DNA from: Asterionellopsis glacialis
Taxonomy: Eukaryota > Bacillariophyta > Plagiogrammaphyceae > Rhaphoneidales > Asterionellopsidaceae
Reading direction: 5' to 3'
Length of the DNA stretch: 14,069 nucleotides
Assembly (NCBI GenBank): GCA_014885115.2
Contig: WKLE02004422.1
Span: 936 to 15,004, forward strand
A program made the translations under genes and the position numbers. Under the pieces are notes generated by a model that did no database searches, was not told the DNA's origin, and was given only the letters and a program-made list of their open reading frames with translations. Below, piece after piece: positions 8,546-14,069 of this stretch. Numbering within the stretch: the stretch's first letter is position 1; every line of letters begins with the position of its first letter.

Positions 8546-10035
8546 TTATTTTTTCGAACCTTTCTTATTCTTCGTACCAGTAATTTTATCTTGCACCTCT
8601 CCTAAAATGCCGGAAATAGCAATCATAACACCTGCCCATCCTTGTCCAGACATTGCATGTCCTTTGAAAAAAATACTTAGTAGGACAGAAAATATTTTTC
8701 GTGTTGTGGTTACGGTTGAACAAACCAAGGGATCAAAGTGTGCAACCGTGTAAAAAATGAAGGATTGCCCAATGGCTGAACAAACTGAAAATTTCATTAC
8801 CAATTCCAATACAACAGGATTTTCCGAACAAAACGTATATCCCTTTACAAAGTCACCCAATACCAATGAGACAGCAAATGCAACCATCATCATTGATAAG
8901 TTGGTATACAACATGAAATCATATGGCTTAGGATGCATGCCTAAACGACCCATATCTGCCTTGAGACGTTTTTGAATACCACCCGTCACACCATCCATAA
9001 CCAAGGAGAGAATAATAAAAAGAATACCTAACAAGGAGTTTTGAGAAGATCCACTTTTCTGTAGTTGTAAGTGTATGGGTGTTGTAATAGTGTTTGTTGC
9101 CGTGGAAGCAAGGGAACATTAGTAATCAGCATGAAATGAAAGACGAATTGTGGTGAGCCACATGATACTACAGGATATGAGTGTGTACTAAATGTCGTTC
9201 CCTTTCTTGGTCCATAGAAAATGATGAAGTACAAGAACGGTCCAAACCTATGTCTCTTTCTCAACATGAAAAACATGTATCTTACCTTTTTCCCCAATGA
9301 CAGCAAAAGAGTTCCTCCAATGATGGCACCCACTTGTAAGTATTCTCTTGGTCGGTAGGTTGCACCACCATGAATAATTTGTCCTGCCATGACAGGTGCC
9401 ATTTTCCCACTTTTCGCCAAGGTGGCGACAGGAAAACTCAAACCCTTGGCCAAGGCAAGTGATGTGAATGCCTTAGATGATACTTGCGATGCACCTGTAA
9501 TCATAAATTGTCTGAGAGGTAATCCATCTACACCACCAGCTACTTTACGTCCAATAAATCCAACAATTACATTTGCAAATGCTTCTAAAAACTGCAAAAA
9601 CCATGCAAATTGAAATGTTTTCCCGTCAGCATTTTTAAATCGGAATACATCTTCTTGTAAACTACCGTAATATAAGAATGCACCATAAATACCACCAATA
9701 CCAAATAATAATTGAAATGCCTTGGTTGATTTCTTTTCGGGCAAGCCATCGGCACCATTTGACACAATCTTGACATTCCCGCTGGAACCAGGACCATTTT
9801 GGACGGCATCGGGTGATTCGAGATCATTTTCCAAGGGATAAATCATGGATGTTCCCTTATCAATCATGGGGATGCGTTCTATTTCTTCTTCTGTTAATCC
9901 GTGATTGCTATTATCTATTTCCATACTAGCCGTTGAACCGCTCTTCGAACCACCACGCCTCATGGCTACCGATGATGACGACGATGCTGATGTAGTCATT
10001 GTATTATCTGAATCCGGTGAAGTACTTGAAGGCAT
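8546..10035 (-). CDS. SLC35B/UAA-family nucleotide-sugar transporter (two exons, 420 aa)
   Basis: Exon 1 is 10035-9286 (250 codons) and exon 2 is 9058-8546 (170 codons plus TAA). The 227-nt phase-0 intron has donor GTAAG and acceptor CTACAG. After a Ser-rich, hydrophilic N-terminus of about 105 residues come roughly ten hydrophobic helices. Family signatures include YYGSLQED in the first helix region, LAKSGKMAPVM in the middle, LSLVMDGVTGGIQ just after the intron, and near the end SAIGQSFIFYTVAHFDPLVC followed by TVTTTRKIFSVLLS. This pattern is closest to SLC35B1/HUT1-like proteins. Members have been assigned UDP-galactose or UDP-glucose transport, or ATP/ADP exchange, in the ER membrane. The C-terminus is lysine-rich (KNKKGSKK) but is not a canonical KKXX signal. 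The long N-terminal extension is unusual; its Ser run comes from ACGATGATG-like repeats. The gene converges with C2 paralog 2. Start chosen as the first ATG of the open frame; an internal Met, for example near residue 25, cannot be excluded. Confidence 0.88.
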
Positions 10036-10400
10036 TATTTCCTTACTTGTCTAGTCTTTTTTTAATTATTTCTTGTTCAGTTGTCAATCAAGAACACTCT
10101 TCGTTGCTCTCCAATGACCTCTCTGTTGCTCTCCGATGACCTCTCTACAAAAGGTGGTCTCGATATGGAACTTTATCTAGAGGACAAGGTCTGGAATGGC
10201 AAGCTGCAGAAGCTCTCAAGCAGCAGCGTTGAGATCACGACGGCTCGTCTTCAACACAATTCTACAAAGGAATTGACTTTGGCGCGGGGGAGTGCAGAAA
10301 GAAGGATTTTCTGCTGGAATAGAGAATACCGGTAGTCTACTGAAGGGCTGCCTGGTACATCTTACCGGTAGTCTAGTCTAGCTGGCTCTACAATGCTGTA
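10036..10400. other. Leader/upstream region of the transporter; unassigned
   Basis: Upstream of the transporter start lies a more GC-rich stretch with a short plus-strand open frame (ATG at 10165 to TAG at 10333-10335) that I do not recognise. It contains the 22-bp tandem repeat listed separately. ACCGGTAGTCTA occurs twice, near 10328 and 10364. Promoter and 5' leader of the transporter probably lie here; no core promoter element is clear. Confidence 0.4.
10103..10146. repeat. 22-bp tandem duplication, two copies
   Basis: Copies at 10103-10124 and 10125-10146 differ at one base (CCAATGACC versus CCGATGACC). They lie about 70-110 bp upstream of the transporter start codon. Confidence 0.9.
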
Positions 10401-10408
10401 CATTTTTC

Positions 10409-10648
10409 TTAGTGTTTCAAAGTATTTAAGACAATCATTTTTACTTCCTTGAATATTGTTTCTTCCATCAATGACATCCAATTGTATTTGTGGACCATCA
10501 ACAAATATAACTTGGTTTCCTCATTTTTTCTACACCCACAAAAATAGTTGCTGGCTTGCATTATATGAGATTCATTTTTATCCTCATGCATTTCAGCAAT
10601 GTTCAAATAATCCTCTAGAGTTGTTACCTTGAGCCCGCTATTAAACAT
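10409..10648 (-). pseudogene. Unrecognised 79-codon open frame next to the mariner remnant
   Basis: An open frame (EDYLNIAEMHEDKNE, then FCGCRKNEE) lies directly downstream of the transposase remnant, in a different register. It may be the frameshifted continuation of the same dead element, but I cannot place the second catalytic aspartate in it. No function is assigned. Confidence 0.25.
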
Positions 10649-10985
10649 CTACACTGTCAGAAAAATGTTGCTCGTGTGATTTGCAACTGCCTTTCACTAC
10701 CTAGCTTACTCTTTTCATAAAAATTCTTCCATCAAAATTAATGTTTCTGTCTTTGTTGTGTTTTGGATTTGCTACTACTCCAAGATACATGATCTTCACT
10801 GGATATCTATGTCATCAAATCTTTGGTTTCTTATATTTTGGTGTTACTTGTTCATGCTGACCATTTGATAGCACTTTCATTCTTCTTCTTGAAGTCATAT
10901 AGAACCATTCTTTGTCAAGAAATGTAACAGAGCATGTTTTATCACACCTCTTATCAAAGTAGGTTCTATAAAAAGGAAAATCCTA
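10640..10985 (-). pseudogene. Mariner-like transposase remnant (broken)
   Basis: One minus-strand frame reads, in order, FLDKEWFYMTSRRRMKVL, then YKKPKI, two stops (10812-10817), YPVKIMYLGVVANPK, and FDGRIFMKRVS followed by a stop at 10701-10703. This is the layout of the first-aspartate block of Tc1/mariner transposases, where the usual form is DEKWFY followed by a basic stretch and KVMFL.VV. The aspartate is encoded at 10914-10916. Further stops follow at 10638-10643. The remaining catalytic residues, DNA-binding domain and terminal inverted repeats were not found. It is therefore a decayed internal fragment, not an active element. Divergence suggests it is old. Confidence 0.65.
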
Positions 10986-11018
10986 GTTTAAATATGCAAC
11001 AATAGCACCAAATGTTTC

Positions 11019-12455
11019 CTAAAGTTTGTCTTCAACCACATTTACCCAAGTTTTAATGGATGTGTTTGATGCACTTGGGGACTCACCTTTTTTCATTACC
11101 ATTAAGTATTGTTTGAATACTCCAGGGGAGTCTAACAACTCATCAACAGTGGGTTCATCCAGTGCATCAACTGAATCTTTGGCTTTGCTGCAAGTTGGGT
11201 CACCTTCATGAATCATTCCCGTGTCTTCACAGTGTCTGCAATAATTGCCTCTGGGACCAATGCCTCTGCATTCAGGGCACCTTCCTTCACCAGATCCAGG
11301 GTTGGCTTCTTCTTCAACCATGCTGAAACCATCAACACTTGATAAAATGATTTCATTAATTGATGAATTCTTGCTTGCTTGCTTGTTGTACGTCTTTGCT
11401 GATGGTAGGTTGGTAATTAGTTTTAACAGCCTCAACATAAGTCTTCTTACTCTTACTTGTAGGAGCAGGACAATCAACATGACTTAGGATGAATTCAACA
11501 TCAAAGTCAGCACCATCAACAGTAGCCTTGGCAGTTTCATCATTCTTGCCTGATTTGTAGTTGGCAGGTCTTTGTTTTCTTTGAGTTGCCAACAATCAGC
11601 CTTCTTGTATCTAACTTTGCCACAATTGTTGCATTTGCCTTTGAACTTCTTTGATTTGTTGGTACCTTTGTTTTTGTTGTCTTTCTTGAGTTTTTTGTTG
11701 GGACATTGATGTGCCATGTCTCCTTTACTGCCACATTCATAACAAATTTTATCATTAGAGTCACATTTGACAGGGCTATTTCTTTCTTATTGTCTCTGCT
11801 TGAATCACCCTTGGGGTTGTAGAGGTTGCTCTCCATTGCCTGTCATGGCTTCCTCAAGATTGTCCAAAGTAAGTTTGTTTTGTAATAATAACTGTTGCAA
11901 AGTCAATATGTTTTGATATGTGTCAAGTGCCTTTTTGATTACAACTGCAATCAAGTCATCTTCAGAGATATGACTCTTTGATGTATTGACTTTGTGTTGA
12001 ATACTGGACAATTGTTCAAATAAAGTTGCAGGATCTTCCTTGGGATTCATTTTCACTTGATTAAGAAGTCAACATTCTTTGACTCTTGTCATCATGTCCT
12101 TGGGATTGTATTTCTTGTCAAGCTTTTCTCTTCCTCCTGGCCAGTTAGGAGTAAAACACTTATAGACCAGAGACATAACTCTTTCTGCCATGAAGGTGAT
12201 GGTGAGACTTGCCATTGCCAATCAATTACGCACAAGGGCTTGAATTGCAGCCTTGTTACTTGCATCACTGGTGTCAAGCGCCGCTGCATCTGCCTCCATT
12301 GCAGACAGTGCACTTTCCGTAGAGTTTCCAATAGTTTGATCAAAGCCAATTACTCCTTAGTATGCATAGAACCTTGTCCTCCAGACAAGATAAGAATCAC
12401 ATTTCCCATTCCAAGTTGGGAACTTGAGGGACTTTCCTCCTACAGATTGCTCCAT
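11019..12455 (-). pseudogene. Ty1/copia-type retrotransposon gag pseudogene
   Basis: The reading starts at ATG 12455-12453 (MEQSVGGKSLKFPTWNGK, typical of copia gag openings). It runs through a capsid-like helical domain (KYNPKDMMTRVKE, EDPATLFEQLSSIQ, LTLDNLEEAM). Two zinc knuckles follow: CYECGSKGDMAHQC (His retained) and CNNCGKVRYKKADC, where the expected GH is RY. Then comes a third cysteine-rich block, CPECRGIGPRGNYC with CRHCEDTG. In-frame stops lie at 12357-12359, 12222-12224 and 12069-12071. Register changes occur near 11820, 11765, 11590 and 11380. No aspartic protease, integrase or reverse transcriptase follows: the frame ends at TAG 11019-11021 and mariner-like sequence begins within about 40 bp. 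The element is dead. Confidence 0.8.
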
Positions 12456-13110
12456 CTTCTCACAAGATATCAATCTTCACAAAAATAATTAGTTATAACT
12501 TCAACAACAATCAACAGGCTTACTTTTACAGTAACCACAACAGAGTTTAAACAAAAGGTCTCTATGACAATACTTCAAAGTATGTTAAAAGACTCTTTTG
12601 TATCTCTTGTTCATATGATTTGTGAGACTATTTTATTCCTTAATTTTGTAATTTATTGAGTTCCTGACAGTGCTGTTGCCACTGTCTTCACACATCAATC
12701 CACCAATAACATTTCTCCACATCATAGGCTTCTCAGTACTTGTCCACACAGGCCTACTCAACCTATGTTCTTCACACTTCACATGTCACTGTTCTCCATG
12801 TTACATCCTTCAATCCAATTGGGCACTTTGTGTTTGTTTTACCTTCCTGACCGTCATTTCTCATTGATGAGGCATACATAGCTTCACTTTGCTTCCCTTT
12901 TACTACCAAACAACCTGTATTCAATAATCAACCTTCATCCTAATCTTGTGTTATAACCACCCCTTACATATTGCAGGTACTTGTTGTTACACAGTTCCAG
13001 ATCACCCTCTAACAAGAGAGGTGATGTTGACTTGTTAGTTCCACCAGCTGCAGAAACAGATAGCGATCATTGTGAATCATTCCTTCTCTCTCCCAATGTG
13101 ACATCACAAA
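12456..13110. other. Probable gag leader and LTR-derived sequence; no gene
   Basis: The minus-strand sequence just upstream of gag should contain the primer-binding site and 5' LTR of the copia element, but I could not fix LTR borders or a tRNA-complementary site, and no matching 3' LTR is visible. A perfect 7-bp inverted repeat (GACAGTG / CACTGTC, 7-nt loop) lies at 12666-12686. Short open frames, for example plus-strand 12670-12867, have no recognisable features. About 12960-13110 may belong to the left side of the piggyBac-like fragment. Confidence 0.35.
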
Positions 13111-13128
13111 ATTGATATGGCAAATTGA

Positions 13129-13437
13129 ATTCTCCATAACCAGCAATTTCCCGAATCCAAAAGGAAAGAAATCTTGGCTAATGAAAAGTCAAAAATCCAG
13201 AGTGCAGTACTTTTGCACAATCCTGATCAGTACAATTGCAATATTTCAAGTACTGATCCCCTGTGGCATTCTAGGAAAATGCTTGATCATTTTTAGAAGA
13301 ATATTACACAGGTTGCTGTACCTTTGGGTTTCTCTGCACTGGACAAAGCCAGTGTACATACCAAAGCAAGGACAAAAGCTAGTTCTTATTTTCAATCCAA
13401 ACCTGATAAGTATGGAATCAGGTTCTATGCTACTGGC
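13129..13437 (+). pseudogene. PiggyBac-like DDE transposase fragment (broken)
   Basis: One plus-strand frame reads FPESKRKEILANE, then LHNPDQYN, DPLWHSRKMLDHF, a stop (13294-13296), ITQVAVPLGFSALDKASVHT and SKPDKYGIRFYA. This matches the start of the DDE_Tnp_1_7 (piggyBac) catalytic region, where a first-aspartate segment is followed by a KP(D/H)K(Y/W)G(I/F) strand. The similarity stops sharply after FYA near 13437, where a copia pol fragment in the opposite orientation begins. Both ends of the transposase are missing and a stop precedes the core, so this is not functional. Confidence 0.65.
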
Positions 13438-14069
13438 TGGTTAGTAGGTAGGTGTAATAGGATATGACCACCTTGGTTATTGTTGTTACATCCAAGGTAT
13501 AAACAATCAAGTGCTCGTGGTGCAGAAGTGTTGCTTGGTCATGGTTTGTTGTGGCCTAGTACATATGTACCAATGGCATGCTTGCAGTGCTTTTCATAGT
13601 CTAAATTTTGATGATGTACAATCATAAGAGGACTGTAGTAACGTGAGACACCGTGCTTTGCAGGGGAAAAAATCAGTTTCTTGGTAGAATCTGTACACAG
13701 GGCAATTACCAGTAACTTTGGTGAGCGTTTGTACAGTAACTGATGGTACGCCACACAAATTTGCTCCTTGATGACACGATTGTTGCATTTGGCGCACAGA
13801 ACATATTCTTGAGGGTTTGCAAAATTAAAATGGATCCCATGCGTACCAGTGAGTCTCAACACTATCCCGTGAAACTCGTTGTTGCTATGAATTTCTTGAA
13901 TCAAAAATCTGCCTTGATTTATATAGTTGCACTAGCAATTCAATGGCCTCATTGCAAGATTCCATTGTTCTTGACAACAACAACAATGCACCAGACAATG
14001 TGGTGGGTACAGTTGAACACAACAATCCCATGCTGATCAAAAATAAAGAGAAGAAGGATATCAACTGCT
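13425..14069 (-). pseudogene. Ty1/copia-type pol fragment, integrase to pre-RT spacer (broken, runs off window)
   Basis: The minus strand gives, from the right edge, SRTMESCNEAIELLVQLYKSR, then after a register change EIHSNNEFHGI, GIHFNFANPQEYV, NNRVIKEQICVAYHQL, PAKHGVSRYYSPLMI, LDYEKHCKHAIGTYV, a stop at 13539-13541, APRALDCLYLG and NNQGGHILLHLPTNQ. The order matches the C-terminal half of copia integrase (NEF carries the second catalytic aspartate region) and the conserved spacer before reverse transcriptase found in diatom copia elements. Reverse transcriptase and RNase H should follow but are replaced by piggyBac-like sequence at about 13430. On this strand the pol piece lies upstream of gag, the reverse of element order, so it is a separate or rearranged copy. 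Confidence 0.72.

Noticed and set aside
8546..8560. Canonical KKXX ER-retrieval signal on the transporter
   Set aside because: The lysines are at the last two and at the fifth and sixth positions from the end, not at -3/-4.
12092..12349. Minus-strand 85-codon open frame
   Set aside because: The gag homology lies in a neighbouring register of the same strand; this frame is compositionally unlike a protein.
13112..13444. Plus-strand 110-codon open frame
   Set aside because: It is a shadow: the adjacent register carries the piggyBac-like signatures, though with stops.

Overview
The window looks like nuclear DNA from a microalgal eukaryote, most likely a diatom or other stramenopile. It is AT-rich by eye. 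It has short spliceosomal introns (182-384 nt) with GTAAGT/GTACGT donors, long low-complexity protein tracts, and decayed Ty1/copia, piggyBac-like and mariner-like transposon pieces of the kind common in diatoms. The clade is inferred and no species is claimed.

Layout, left to right. (1) 21-1283 (+): an intronless HD-superfamily metal-dependent phosphohydrolase-like protein of 420 aa. (2) 4214-1536 (-): a five-exon gene for a 653-aa protein with three C2-like units and two coiled coils. (3) 4215-5615: the 1.4-kb space between two divergent genes. It holds many copies of a palindrome-like motif (GTACCAGGTAC and variants), a strong 14-bp hairpin and the 5' leaders of both genes. (4) 5616-8225 (+): a second five-exon C2/coiled-coil gene (550 aa), paralogous to (2). 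All four introns sit at the same aligned positions and all are phase 2. (5) 10035-8546 (-): a two-exon nucleotide-sugar (or adenine nucleotide) transporter of the SLC35B/UAA family, 420 aa. (6) 10036-14069: a transposon graveyard. On the minus strand it has a mariner-like transposase remnant, a copia-type gag pseudogene with three in-frame stops and several frameshifts, and a copia pol (integrase to pre-RT) fragment at the right edge. A piggyBac-like transposase fragment lies on the plus strand and abuts the pol fragment.

The central biological feature is the divergent pair of C2/coiled-coil paralogs. Each protein begins with a degenerate C2 unit without an evident Ca2+ site. It then repeats a module twice: copine-like C2 followed by a helical coil rich in Ala, Glu, Lys and Gln. 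The exon structure tracks this repeat, since exon 4 has phase 2 at both ends. This suggests internal duplication first, then whole-gene duplication in inverted orientation. The proteins are probably membrane- or lipid-binding scaffolds; their true role cannot be read from the sequence.

Gene models rest on reading splice sites by eye and on agreement between the two paralogs. No database search was run.
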